In this document: in pieces, positions 1-14,064 of the stretch
Layout of the letters: each line of letters starts with the position of its first letter
Position numbering within the stretch: position 1 is the stretch's first letter
NCBI GenBank assembly: GCA_037974965.1
Contig: JBBPFI010000014.1
Span: 186,001-250,000 of the forward strand
Reading direction: 5' to 3'
Source: Dacryopinax spathularia
Lineage: Eukaryota; Basidiomycota; Dacrymycetes; Dacrymycetales; Dacrymycetaceae
Length of the DNA: 64,000 bases
Notes under the pieces: model-generated
The model's database searches: none
The model's input: only the letters and a program-made list of their open reading frames with translations
What the model was told of the DNA's origin: nothing
Program-made: the position numbers and the translations under genes

Positions 1-713
1 TGCCGGGCAATCAGCCAATCAGCGCTCTCCAGGGCGCCACAGCGAGAAGGCTGAGGGAGGACGCGCGTCTCTCCCTTCGCTAGTACTCGCGATTAAGGTT
101 CCTCTAGTGCTCTGCAGGCTTGGAGCTCGGCTCCGGTCAGGCTACGGGTAGGGGAACGGGTGCGGGTACGGCGACGCGGGTCTTATCGGCTGCACGAAGC
201 GCCCGCCGATTAATATTCGGCAGGACGCGGCCCCCAGCCAACCAGATCCCTCCTTCTCTCCAGTGGCTATGCCTTAACCGCGGACTCAATCGCATTTTCG
301 CCCCCTCTCCTCGGAAGCAAGGAAGCAAGTTATTTTTCAGCTGGAGCCGTCTCTCAGGTTTTGGGCCTTTTGAGTGCGCCCCTGCGGGAGAGGTTTCTCT
401 TTTGGGATTTTGCGACGACCTTTGCTTCAGTTCTCTGGTCGGTGCTCTGTCCTCTTCGTCTCTCTCCTTCCCTTCTTCGTTCGTCCGACCTTCGACTTTC
501 GCTCGACCATCTGTCGACAGCAGCTGTGGTTGATAACGTTCCTTTTCTTGTCAAACGTGAAAAGGACTCGATCGGTTGACTCTTGACTCTGGTTGATCCC
601 TCCTCGCCCTCTCTTCAGCTCGACCACTGCTGCTCCTTAAACGAGCAGCTTATCTCTCTTTCCCACCTACCCGACCCAATCCAACTACCCAACCCCCCAA
701 AAAGCAAGCCACG
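1..713 (+). promoter_or_regulatory. 5' flank of the helicase gene, no gene seen
   Basis: No convincing coding region. From about 400 the plus strand is strongly pyrimidine-rich (runs of CTTC/CTCT), and a C/A-rich leader runs straight into the ATG at 714. This is the usual look of a filamentous-fungal core promoter and 5' UTR. Short open frames here have no protein-like composition. No TATA box or operator could be assigned. Confidence 0.35.
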
Positions 714-3065
<2,352 letters not shown>

Positions 3066-4394
3066 GCGCCTGGTCGTTAGGCGTTCCCAGTCTCTTTGCC
3101 ATGATGCTTCGCTTTCCCGCCTGCGTTGCACAGTCCCGCCTCCGTTTGGTTAGGCTCGCCCTCGCTTGGTCGAGGCCGGGTCTGAGGCTCTAGTCCCCGC
3201 TCCTTCTCTCCTTCCTTCTCCTCTCTGTCTCCTTCATCTCTCGATCCGTTCTCTCATTCTCGCATCTCTCGCATCCTTCCTCTCCCCCTCCGCGCCCGGC
3301 AGCCAGGTCCGAGCCGAGCCGGGAAGACTCGTAGATCCCCATCTTTGCTCGGCAGACTTGGATACACCGCTTTCAATTCTTGTGCTCCTATCATTTCCGT
3401 CTCCCAGAGTCTTAGACTCCCAGTCTCCCAGTCTCCCAGTCTCAGACTCCCCTAGTTAGCGTACAGTCTAGTCCCGGTTGTCAATCGTCCGAGTCGTGCG
3501 AGATCTTACTGCGTACGGTATGAATTATAGGCCTTTTAGACTCTGACTGTGCGCTTGTGTGCTCTTTGTGCGTTTGTCCTGGCCTTTTCGGACATGAGCC
3601 GCTTCCCAGCTTGGTCTAGACTAAAACAGTTGTGACTACTGCATCGTGCAGTGATATCGTTTCAAGACTTGCTCCACTATATGCTTTTCCTCTGTTATAG
3701 GACATGATGACCTTCTACCAGTTAGACCGGGGCAGGATCGAGCGTCTTGGAGAGACTTCATCGTATGTCTCTCTGAAGCTGAACATGAAAGAGTGCAGGA
3801 TCCGAGAAGTAACCGAGATTCGAGTAACGTTATGTTACTCTTGAAGCTGTTTGGCTCTGTAACTCTACTGCAAAAGCCTGCTTACAGGGGACAAGGAGGG
3901 CGGAGCACATGCTCACAGCGGCTCCACCAGCTAGGCCGTGTTAACGTCTGTTTGCCGAATCAGATCTGTGGTGAATGGCGATATCCACTGGCAGCTCCTG
4001 AGTGCTAGTCGCCCTGGAATTCTAGGGTTGGGTATAGTCGTCCTTTGTAGTTCTGTAACACAGGCATCATGCGTCCAGGGAAGAACAGGAAGCGCCAGAC
4101 TGCCAGGGCCAACTTCAGTCGATGCATGCAATGGACCACAGTAGACTGGTAACCACATTGAAGGATCCTGTCGATCGGGTGACGGTAGATTGTAATCAGC
4201 GACTGAGCGGAGCAGGCAGTTGGAATGAGGAGCATGTCTGTGGCTATTGAGTTAGCGGAGTACGAGAAAGGCTCGGCGTTGTCGGTGCGCACCATATGAA
4301 CCGTCCAGCACGACGAATATTACGCTATCCGCAGCCAAAAAGTGTGCCAGTTTGCCCGACTCGCCCATACTAGAGGACCACGCGGGGGAGGGAG
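3066..4394. other. Intergenic, no gene seen
   Basis: The first ~400 bases downstream of the helicase stop are C/T-rich with a short direct repeat of CAGTCTCC near 3420-3440, probably the 3' UTR. The rest is mixed composition with only short, non-protein-like open frames. Confidence 0.4.
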
Positions 4395-4655
4395 AGGTTC
4401 TCTTACTGCCCAGTGCTACTCCTGCGGTCTCATGGCCCCTTTGGTCCGCGTTCCCCTTTGCTAACCTTCTCAAGGGCAGGGCTCGGGGCTGCGGCAGGGC
4501 TTGTTCTTACTGCCCAGTGCAACTCCTTTGGACTTACGGCCTACCGCAAGCCCTTGCCCTCGCAACGTTCTGGCGCGGCCGGGACTCGAACCCCGCCATC
4601 TATGCGAGCCCGCATAGGACGCAAGGTCGAGTGAACCCATTACGCCAAATTGGCA
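4395..4655 (-). repeat. tRNA-derived SINE or decayed tRNA gene
   Basis: On the minus strand, TTGGCGTAATGGG (4636-4648) fits the RNA polymerase III A box and GGTTCGAGTCC (4582-4592) is a perfect B box, about 45 bases apart. A functional tRNA cannot be folded: the acceptor strands do not pair, there is no room for an anticodon arm, and CTATGCG/CGCATAG forms an unrelated hairpin between the boxes. Downstream (lower coordinates) a ~25-base stretch containing TTACTGCCCAGTGC occurs twice (about 4404 and 4507), as in the body of a SINE. Target duplications were not found, so the ends are approximate. Confidence 0.5.
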
Positions 4656-5560
4656 CTTGTTGGAATAGGCCGTGCAAGAGCAAATTTTGTATCCCTTCCT
4701 GGACCCTTCCATGTCTGGACCTGAGCGGCGACAAGCGGCCGAGCGGCCATTCAGACCAGCGTGATGCAGACGAGAAGTGATGGTTGTCATGGTGCTGATC
4801 GAGGACGCGCGACCAGAACTCCGAAAAGATGCTTCTTCGGCCGTCCCTGCGTTAGCTTGGGCGCTGGCGACAGCCGTTAATCGCCACATACATGGCCCAC
4901 AACACAGTATGCGGGATCCTGGTCGAAGTAAGTGCGGGATTTCGACAGAGTTGAAGGCTGGATCTTAGGAGATACGTACAAGAAATGCCAGTTCCATCGA
5001 TTATTGAGGATGATATTGATAAGGTCAAACCCGCACGGATCAGGGCTTGATTTCGCCGTACTCTGCTTGTTTGTTTGTTTGGCACAACAGGTCGTACTCG
5101 GTCAGGGTCAAACTCAGAGTGTTACATCAACATGTGGCAGATCCTGGCGTATTGGTGTGTGGTCACCAGTAGTTCGAGACAGTTGAAGGGTTGCGGTTTG
5201 TGATCCTCGTCCGACCATGACCTGAAGATGGATATGCGTGCGGCCGCTGACCTTGCCTCACAGTAAGAATGGAGACGATCAGACAGGCCTACTGAAATGA
5301 GAGGACACCGAATGGATGCCGACCTAGAAAGGTAGTGTGCGAGTGAGAGGCTAGCGAGTTTGACAAAGGTTGATGGAGGTTATCAATCACGTGCGTCTCG
5401 GAAGCGAGCTGCTCGGAGGACCCTTACGCGGCATACGCAGCAAAAGACGGTTCTCGAATCACAGGCGAAGGGTACACGTCCGCCTGCTCCTCATCCAGTC
5501 CTACAAGTATCTTGATTCTCTTCTATCTCTTCCCTCCTTCTCTTCTCAAATAACGTCAAT
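4656..5560. other. Intergenic and SGT2 5' flank, no gene seen
   Basis: No supportable coding region. The last ~60 bases before the SGT2 start codon are C/T-rich (TCTCTTCCCTCC), typical of a fungal transcription start region. Confidence 0.35.
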
Positions 5561-6772
5561 ATGAGCTCAAATCCTGGTACGTCTGCCCAGGGAAACAGAT
5601 GAAAGCGCGCAAGCTGATACTTCGAGGCAGAAACAACACGCAAGCTGATCTACTCGATCCTCCAGTTCCTCCAGACATCGCTCGATAATGGCACTGTCAG
5701 GGCGGACGACAAGGAGGGTGTCGAAGTAGCTGGTGCGTCTCGGCAGTATATGCATAAACCCATTTATGCTGACATCCTCATTCCTGGGTAGTCCAATGTA
5801 TCGGAGAGGCATTTGACGTCTCCCCGACCGACAAATCCCTCGCAGTAGACAAGCCGCTACAAGACATCTTCGCTGCCCACCTAGCCTCCTCCTCCTCCTC
5901 TTCAGCTAGCTCAACCAAACCAACAGCCTCAGCCGGCAAGCCCAGCGCCTCCGACATCGCCGAAGCCGAAAAGCTCAAATCCCAAGGAAACGCCCTAATG
6001 TCCTCCAAACAGTACCAAGCCGCCATAGACGCCTACACCTCTGCCATCGCCCTAAACCCCACCAACCCCGTCTACTTCTCGAACCGCGCTGCGGCCTACT
6101 CCAGCCTCGGCAACCACGCTTCTGCCGCTGAGGACGCCGAGCGCGCTCTGCAGGTCGATCCGGGCTTCGCGAAGGCTTATTCTCGCCTTGGGCATGCGAG
6201 ATATAGCATGAAGCAGTATTCTCGTGCGGCGGAGGCGTTCCGGAAAGGTTTGGAACTGGACCCGGGGAACGCGAATATGAAGAGTGGGCTCGAGAACGCC
6301 CAGGCTAGGATCGGGGAGGACATGGATGCTGATGCCGATGCCGAGCCTGATGATCCCAGGCAGACAACTGCTTCTACTGCTGGAGCTGGAGCGGGCGCCG
6401 GGGCGGGCGGAGCGGGAGGATTCGACTTTAGCAGGGCGGCGGAGATGCTCCAGGGTATGGGAGGCGGACGGGGCGCGGGTGCGGGAGGGGGTATGCCGGA
6501 CTTGTCGTCCTTGATGAACAACCCGCAGATTATGCAGGCGTAAGTATCATCTCCTATTCTTCTTCTTCCTCCAGCATGCTGATCGGATGTTGGCGATAGT
6601 GCCCAGCAGATGATGGCGAATGGAGGCCTGGAACAGCTCATGAACAATCCTATGATGCGCAACTTGGTGAGTCGGCTCTCCCTCATTGATTTGGCTCCGC
6701 ATAAGCTAACGATAACCCGTGCAGGCACAACAGTTCATGGGCGGTCAGGGAAGGGGCGGCGGAGCGCCTTGA
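5561..6772 (+). CDS. SGT2: Small glutamine-rich TPR co-chaperone (SGT2/SGTA)
   Basis: Five exons (5561-5576, 5631-5732, 5792-6539, 6600-6666, 6725-6772) give 326 residues with all introns (54-60 nt) in frame. The N-terminus (RKLIYSILQFL, then GVEVAVQCIGEAF) matches the SGTA dimerisation domain. Residues about 97-210 form three TPR repeats (EAEKLKSQGNALMSSKQY; NPVYFSNRAAAYSSLG; FAKAYSRLGHARY). The tail is rich in Gly, Ala, Met and Asn/Gln with repeated NNP motifs (SLMNNPQIMQ, LMNNPMMRN). In the family this cytosolic protein captures tail-anchored membrane proteins and hands them to the GET pathway, binding Hsp70/Hsp90 through the TPRs. The 16-base first exon was chosen because it restores the conserved N-terminal helix. 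It is convergent with PRP19, 316 bp apart. Confidence 0.93.
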
Positions 6773-7088
6773 TCTCGATGCTATGTAGACGCGTATCTAA
6801 CATGCAGGCCCCACCTGCTCGATCATGTTTTGATTTGAGATGCTGGCGTGTAGAGCTCACATGCGATATAATGCAAGGTCATTCTGCTGCTGGCGTTCCA
6901 TCGCGGCTCAGTTGGGTTGAGGCAAACGCAACGGATCCGCGCCATATAAGCCAGTGGCTCAAAGCGTCACATTATCTACAGATTTCTCCTACAATATTGT
7001 CATACAAGACAGGGCAGAAACTGTATAGCTCCGGCCTTTTCAGCAGACTGAGCCACCGGCATCATTACCGCTGGCTAGAGCCTGGGGC

Positions 7089-8882
7089 TCACTCCTCTTG
7101 CGGCTGCCAAACAGCAACACCGGTCTTTCCACCAACCCAGACACTTCCCTGCCCGGCACCACTGCCCCACCTCACCAGCCCCTGTTCGCCAACCACACCT
7201 TCCCAAACCTTGTTCCACCCCTTGTGGGCGAACGCCTCCACGGAGCTCTCACCCGCAGCAGCGATAAACGCCCCCACAGCATCATACGCCACGCTCCTGA
7301 CGGGCGACGAAGTAGGCAACGTACGCTGGATCTGGAGCTTACGCAGGTCCCAGACGACCACTTCCTGCGCCCCTGTAGCCGCGGAAGCGAGCGAGTAGCC
7401 GTTTTCTGAGAAACTGAGGGATGCCACGGCCGATCCGGTGGGCATGTCGAATTCTGCGGCGAGCGCACGGGTGCGGATATCGAAGATCTGGATCTTGCCT
7501 GCGGAGGCGAGGCCGAGGGCGAGAAGGACACCATCGGGGTGAAGGGCGGCGCTTGCGTACCCTCCGGCTTGGGCGGCAGCTGCGTCTGCTGGGAGAGCGC
7601 GGGATACAAGCTCGAGCGAGGGGAGTCGGAGGAGAGAGAAGCTGCCGTCTTGCGAGGCTGCGAGGAGGAGCTGGCCGGAAGGATGGGCAGCCAGCCCGGT
7701 GATGGCACCCGAGTGAACGGAAGAAGTCGCGACTTGGTCGTATGGTGCGGATCCGGACCATAGGCGCGTGCTGCGGTCCTCTGAGCCAGACACGATATAT
7801 GCATCTCCCTCGGAGGTGGCGAACATCTCCAGGGCGGTAATACGGCCGGAATGGCCCGTTAGCTCAGCTAGGACCTTCCCGCCATCCCATACCCGTATCA
7901 CGCCGTCTTCGCCACCGGTAAGGAAGGCGGTCGCGCTGATCCTCGGAGCAAGCGCGAACGCGTTCGTTGGACCGCCTTGAGACGGGTAGGTACTTGTCGG
8001 TTCCTGCGCGAGCCGTGCAGGCGAAGGGACGGAAGGGGTCTTCCGCTTCTTACGGGCAGCGCTTAGCGTCGCGTGCGTGTTGTCAATAGCTTGGAGGACA
8101 TCTTCAGGCAGAGGCTCCGGTTCCAGAGAGCCACCAGATGGCGCCATGTCCACATCTTCCGCCGCACCGTCCTCGCTCGCTGTCGGAGCAGGACCAGTCA
8201 TACCGGTCGCTGCGCGGACATTTGCCAACGCCTCCCGAGCCTCGTCCCTCTCCCTCACCAAACGCGCGACGACCCTGGTTGCTGCATCCGACTGATATAG
8301 CGCATGGGCAAGCTCTTGACGAGTGGCGATATACTGCGCTCGGAGAGAAGCCGTCTCAAGCATCAAAGAGTCCCACTCGGACTGGAGGGTATGAAGAAGA
8401 GCCGGGACGGAGGTGAGTGTCGGCGGACGCGGTGGAGCAGCATTCGGGCCTTAAAAGGATGGTCAGTTCTTTTTCACGCGCAATGGATGTGGCGGAAAGG
8501 TTCAGACGAATAACAATGTAGAAATAGATGAGGTCGTCAGTCCCAAAGGTCAGAAACAGCCTCTATGATGGTCATCACGAGTTCACGCATACATGCGGCG
8601 AAAAGACTCCAAGATGTGGAGAACGAAGCCGCGAATCGACAGTTGAATTGAAGCTACTCACTAGCCTTCAGCGGGATGAGATCATCCTCATTCAATGCCT
8701 CTCCGTTCGGTTCGGTGCCGTGCTGGTTGAGGTGGGCGACAATGAGCCTCCGTTCGTATACCAAGCCAGACTTCGGCGAGACGACGGGATTCTGTGGCGG
8801 CTCGCCGGAAACTGCACAGAGGATCAGACGTCGTTCAAGCTGGCAAATAATATCGATACTTACTTGCGCAAAAGAATGACAT
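7089..8882 (-). CDS. PRP19: Pre-mRNA-processing factor 19, U-box E3 ligase
   Basis: Three exons on the minus strand (8882-8864, 8811-8662, 8449-7089) encode 509 residues. The first exon is only 19 bases and restores the family N-terminus MSFFCAISGEPP. Residues 2-58 are the U-box (SGEPPQNPVVSPKSGLVYER, then HGTEPNGEALNEDDLIPL). A helical tetramerisation region follows (SLRAQYIATRQELAHAL). From about residue 200 to the end a WD40 propeller is seen (TGGEDGVIRVWDGGKV; VSGSEDRSTRLW; AASQDGSFSLL). In the family the protein is the core of the NineTeen spliceosome complex and ubiquitinates splicing factors. Length agrees with fungal Prp19 (about 500). The intron donors GTAAGT and GTGAGT are near consensus. 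Confidence 0.96.
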
Positions 8883-9088
8883 TGTCTAGCAGTCGGAGAA
8901 AGAGAACAATACCGAGAGGTTGAGGGAGTTCGAGGAGCGCGACGCTAACACGGTTTTTGGAGAGGACGGTGGCGTTTGAGCGGTTTGAATGGCGGAAGCA
9001 TTGAACACCGCCACTTACGACGCTTCGGCATGAATCGACTCGTTCTAGCAACTGCGGCTCTACCGTTATAAGGATATAGTCTTCTATA

Positions 9089-12000
9089 CTATAAAATCCC
9101 ATTGACGCCCCATCTACGTATTAAAGAATCTAGCCGTCCTTGTCGAATCGACTCAGAGCGCTTCGTCTTGCGTGAAAAGGGTAGCTTCCATTGGGAAGGC
9201 TTATGAACCGGTCCTGACCGAACAATGGCTTCTTCCTCCTGCTCGTCACCATCCGGTTCATTGTCTTGGCTCGCATAGTCAACGCACTGGCGGAATAGTT
9301 CACGGGCCAGTTCAACGGACCGTTGAAGGGCCGTTGACCGAGGCCATCGATCGAGCCTGCCCTGCTGGATTTTCCACGCCTCCGCGGCAAATTTGATTGT
9401 CTGAGCGTGCTGGCCCAGTTCCATTTGCGCTTGTACCATCCAGATGAGGAGCGCTGCACGATGCTCGTCCGTTACGTAGTTCTGGGCGCAAGTGTGGGTC
9501 ATCACTTCTCGGAGCAAGGAGCATGCTTCAGCCGCCCGGCCGGAGGAGATCAGCGCTGTCCAGAGCTCATCGTGCGGCAGGGCTAACAAGTGTGCCAATT
9601 CACAGTCCGAAACCTGCGTCCTCTGAAGCAAGCTCAGAGCTTCGTCGATATGGTTCGTGAGGACAAGCGCCCTGAGATACTCGTCAAGCATGACGGTGCC
9701 GTCTTTTCTTTCATCGAAGACGTATGTCCGAGCGTCCATGAATGAGTAGGTGACGTCCCGGAACACTTGTAATGCTTCCTCAGCCCAACCAGCCTCAAGT
9801 AGGATGTGCATAGCCCTTTCGAGTCCATGCACCCCAATAGCAGGGGTGTCCAGGTCTACGTCGGCAATTTGTTCTTCGACTAGGATGGCCTGGGAACCCG
9901 AACGCGCCGGTCGGCTGCGGAGCAACACGTTTCGTATGGTGTTGGCAGAGGCTTGACGAATTTGCATCTCCTCCGTGGCGCTCCAGCTGTTCTCTTTCTT
10001 TTCCACAACGTGAACATCTTCTCGCCTGTAAGCCAAGCACTCTTCTATGAGCTCGACAGCTGCCTGCTTATGCCCGGCGGCGAACATAACTAGGCTGCAA
10101 GTTTCCAAGCTCTCGGAAGGACAGGCCCTGTGCGGTGCACTGGACGGCGAATTCCGACTCTTGCGTACGAGCACTGCTAGCTCTATGGACGAAGAGAGAG
10201 CTAATTCCATCTTCCGTTCTTGCTGGAGGAAGGCACGGATCTGCCGGAGAAGGGAGCGGGCGAGCTGGGTGTGGTAAGGCAGCTGATCTCGGTGAACCAG
10301 GGTTCGCCATCCATTCGTAGCGGCAAGAATCGTGCCCATATCCCTCTCACGGGATTCGGCCAGTAAGTCGAAACACTGCACCACGTGAGGAAAGTGAACT
10401 GGCTGTTGTTCCGCGGAGAGTTTGTTGTAAATTGCAAGCGCTTCTTCGGCAGCCACCTCCGCCTCTTCTTTCGTTCCCCCTTGGGAGAAGATAAAGCTTG
10501 AGGCTTCGAGAAGGCACTGGCCTAGCAAAGGCGCGCCCTTGGTGGTGTTAATTGCGTTTAGCGTTCGAAGCAATTGAATTGCCTCTTCAATCACTCGGTG
10601 ACAGTTGATCCGCGGCCAAAGCTTCCCGGAGCAGACTAAAGCTTGCGTTCTCAGTGACTCCGCAAGCTGCCAACGCCCGACTTCTGGCATCTTGGTGGAT
10701 ACCTCACGAGAGATAACGACGCTCGCGCAGGCAAGTTCTGAGGAGATATGTCCTCCAACGTAAGCTGACCCTACCAAGCAGAGGAAATGTTGATGAAAGA
10801 GCATAGAGAGCCGGTCCATCCGTTTACTCAGATCGACATGGAAGACGACGTCGTACAGTTCAGGGAGAGAAGCTTCATGGAGCTGCACAACATCCGGTTA
10901 GCACTGCCCAATCATGAAGCGGGGACTGTCACCTTCACCCAATGTAAAAGATCACAAAGACCGACCCAAATATGGTAGAACGATCTTGGAGGATTATGTC
11001 GCAAATACGCCCACTGATAATGTAGAACCGCATACGTAGATGGCCATGAAAGAACAGAGCCACCGTGGAATAAGGCAAGAAGATCTTCCAATGACGCCTT
11101 CGGAAGATGTTGGAGTTCGGTTATGTGTTTGATGCAATATTCACAGGCATAAAGCAGGGCTCTCCACAAGGATATGGAGGGCGGCGCTTTGAGCTGCCGG
11201 GTGGTGCACGCAGCGCATGACATATACTCCACATGCGGTATCGACCAAGCATCCGCTTTATTCTCTTCTCCCGAAGCGTCCAGGTGAATTAGGCCCGAGC
11301 GATCAATTGAGAGATCAGCGGCAAGTAATCGAAGGCAACCGGCAGCCATCAGGGTGTTTCCCTCCATCCTGCTGACTGTAAATGGCGCTGGCGCTCGCAA
11401 GGCGATATACTCCAGCAAAGTGGGATGTACGATGCTCACGGGAATATCCTCTTCGCAATTTAAGTCTGACAGAAGGCCAGCCATTTTCTCGAAGATGACG
11501 TGCGGCGTGATGTCAGGCCGGATAGACAGTCGTTGCAGGACCGAAAGAGGAAGGCTTTCCTTTGCAGCAGATAACAAGCCCATATAGATCTTGTATCCTT
11601 CTGCGAAATCGTCATCATACCAAGGACACCGCGCAAGAATCATGGCGTAGAGCTCGTCCATTTTGGCGACAACCCTCGGTGAGCCCTGTAGAGAGAGGAT
11701 GGCCTCCAGGTGGGGATCAGGGTTGATATATTGACCTAAGAAGTCGAGGACGACGGAAGCGTAGAGGAATAGACCACCGCTCCGATTCACAAGATTATCG
11801 AGACGGTCCGGCTTGGGCCAGGGAAGCGGTTTTCGATTTCGCTTGGCGATCACGTAGAGCCGATTAGACAAGTAGGTTCGAATGTCCCTCGTATTTTGAG
11901 ATGTCCCCAGATGAAGGGTGCGGAGGGTGATATGCGCTGAAGATTCACGTTCGAGATGCGGATTGTGCAATGGCCGAGAGGTGACGATGATGCGCATCCA

Positions 12001-13336
12001 GGTTGGCAAGGATGTTGTTTCCAGCGTGAGAATCCGCAGTAATGTATCGTCAGCACCCAGACATTCATCCACGGCGTCTACGACGACCACGAAATGACGG
12101 GGTGGCCGTTGCATAGCCAGCGCAGTATTCACGATAAGCTCGCGAAACTGCCGGCTAGGCGAAGCCGAAAGGAGGCCAATATCTTCTTGCAAGATGGACG
12201 CCATCTTAATCGCATTCTGCTCGTCGTTAACCGCCAGCGCTCGCGCTAGAGCTGACATGAACAGACTTGCGCTCCCTCGCGTCTCAGATTGTCGGTCGAA
12301 AAAGTAGGAGAGGAGCAGAACACCAGCCTCGTGGCAGTGCTGGCTGACCGCATGCGCCACGGCTGTCTTGCCGCTCCCGGCAACGCCGGTGAGCCAGAAG
12401 ACCTTCGCCCCTTGCTCGGCATTGGCCCCAAGGATCCATTCTTGAATCTCGTTGAGCAGCCAGATTCGTGTCCCTTGTTGACACACTCGCTCGGGATCCC
12501 AAGCCGTGCTCCGAGCGATCGGGAGTTTTCGAAGAATAACGGGTAAGGAGTCGTTCACGTCTGAAGGAAACATTAGGGCTGCGATATCGGATCACCGCGC
12601 ATACATACACATCACCTCGTCCCTCCTGGGTTCCAGCGAAGTCGAGGACTGCGGTGATTCACTTGAAGTGCGAAGTCTCCGAATCTCCAGCGAGTTGTGC
12701 ACATTGAGCCTCGTCTAAATCCTCGTCAGCCGCATGCCAGGGATCAGTGCGGAACTCACGTTGAAGAGAGTGAGTGTTCGATCAAGCTTGTCTCGCATTC
12801 TTTGAACGTGGAGCTCGTGGGCCGACGTCAATCGTTCAAGAGTTGGACGCTCCTTATATGCTCTTATCTCCACCAGCATCCGTTGAAGCGTGCTGACGAC
12901 ACCCATTCAGAAGGCATATTGCTGCTATGGGATGATGTATGCGTACTCGTGTAGCTGGACCATTGCTTCATTATGTCTATCTTCGGATGTCGCTTCCTGA
13001 CGGAATCCAAGGCAGACGGCGACATGTTCCTGCACATACTGGGCGAGCTCGTTCCAGTCCTGATGTTCATGCTCTAGTTCCTATAACTTTCGTAAGCGCT
13101 GTGACGGTTTTTCAATGCTTAGTGAAGCGTACCTTGGTTAGCCCAACTAACTCTAGAGCTGACTCCACGAGAAACCGTTGAATCTCGCTCTGCGCATTCT
13201 TCTTGATGTCTTGCAGGAAGTTGCCTGCTGTGGTCAACCTGCTCGCAGCCGAACGAACCATGGCCGACGACGACTCGCCACGACTGTCTCGAATGCCGCG
13301 CAACAGTTGAGATGTGGTCGATGCCGGGGTCGACAT
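9089..13336 (-). CDS. NLR-type NACHT NTPase with TPR-like C-terminus, paralog A
   Basis: Six exons (13336-13133, 13080-12947, 12892-12760, 12714-12609, 12578-10933, 10882-9089), 1338 residues, same intron phases as paralogs B and C. Residues about 35-190 are helical (ALELVGLTK; QDWNELAQYVQEHV; TLQRMLVEIRAY), resembling the MLKL-like four-helix region common in mushroom NLRs. NACHT: Walker A GVAGSGKT (257-264), Walker B VVVVDAVDEC, sensor TSRP. The last exon is helical repeats (EEAIQLLRTL, AEEALAIYNKL) of TPR type, ending near QQGRLDRWPRST. Such proteins are thought to act in non-self recognition or regulated cell death; that role is inferred from the family. Oddities: intron 4 would be only 30 nt (12608-12579), and the C-terminus is a charged tail without the hydrophobic end of B and C. 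Start chosen by alignment to B and C. Confidence 0.85.
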
Positions 13337-14064
13337 GGTTGTGATTGCAGGACGATATGCATGCGCCGTTGCAGTCGCAGAGCAGCGTCTATATAGCGAT
13401 CCATAGCCTTGGAATACTCCATACCTCGGGTTCGCGACGTTGGAGGAGCTTCTGATAGCTGGAGTCCCGCCAACAGGAAGTCCGACCAACAAGACTGAGG
13501 ACGCCTGGGCACGTGATCGACGGTCCCTAAATCCCCAGCGACGGAGGCACATTCGGGAATGCGGGCTGAGGGACCGCGGACAGCATGACGATCAAGGCGA
13601 TGTACCACCGGTGTACATGGGAGCCTGCTCATTGGTGTACATGACGGGATGTTCACTCCTGCTCCTCCTTGCTTCTCTTCAGCTCTCTCAATCCTCATAC
13701 GAAAGCTGCTTCAAGTCGCGGAAGGCTTTCGAAGCACGTCTACGCCGACTTAGCCAGCGAAGGTTGACCAGCACACGATCGGCTTGAACTGGACTGGGCG
13801 CTTAACTCGGCATCGCGAATCCCATCACATAGTGTAACACTGCTGGCACTGTGCTGTTGTGTGAAGCATCCTTCTTGCGACATCTGAACCCGCGCAGTAA
13901 CTTAAGCCGCCAGTGCTATACACTCGGCGGACCCACTTCGGGCAGGACTCTTGAGTGGACGAGGATGACGGCACCTGAGCATGGGGGAGAGGCATGGAGG
14001 ACTCGTACGCAGGCTTATACCTCTTGAAATTGCTTGAGCTCACCTTGATACAGGACATGCAAGC
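13337..14064. promoter_or_regulatory. Divergent intergenic region between NLR-A and the MIU-like protein gene
   Basis: 728 bp separate two start codons pointing away from each other, so both promoters must lie here. A direct repeat of GGTGTACATG (13611-13620 and 13634-13643) is visible. The remainder is unremarkable and no further gene is supported. Confidence 0.45.

Noticed and set aside
120-627. Several overlapping short open frames on both strands upstream of the helicase
   Set aside because: Composition is low-complexity from C/T-rich DNA, none has a recognisable motif, and they lie in the helicase 5' flank.
4560-4650. Functional tRNA gene
   Set aside because: A and B boxes are present but acceptor strands do not pair and the anticodon arm is missing.
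7172-7804. 210-codon alternative frame within PRP19
   Set aside because: Same strand, shifted frame of the WD40 coding region; no motif.
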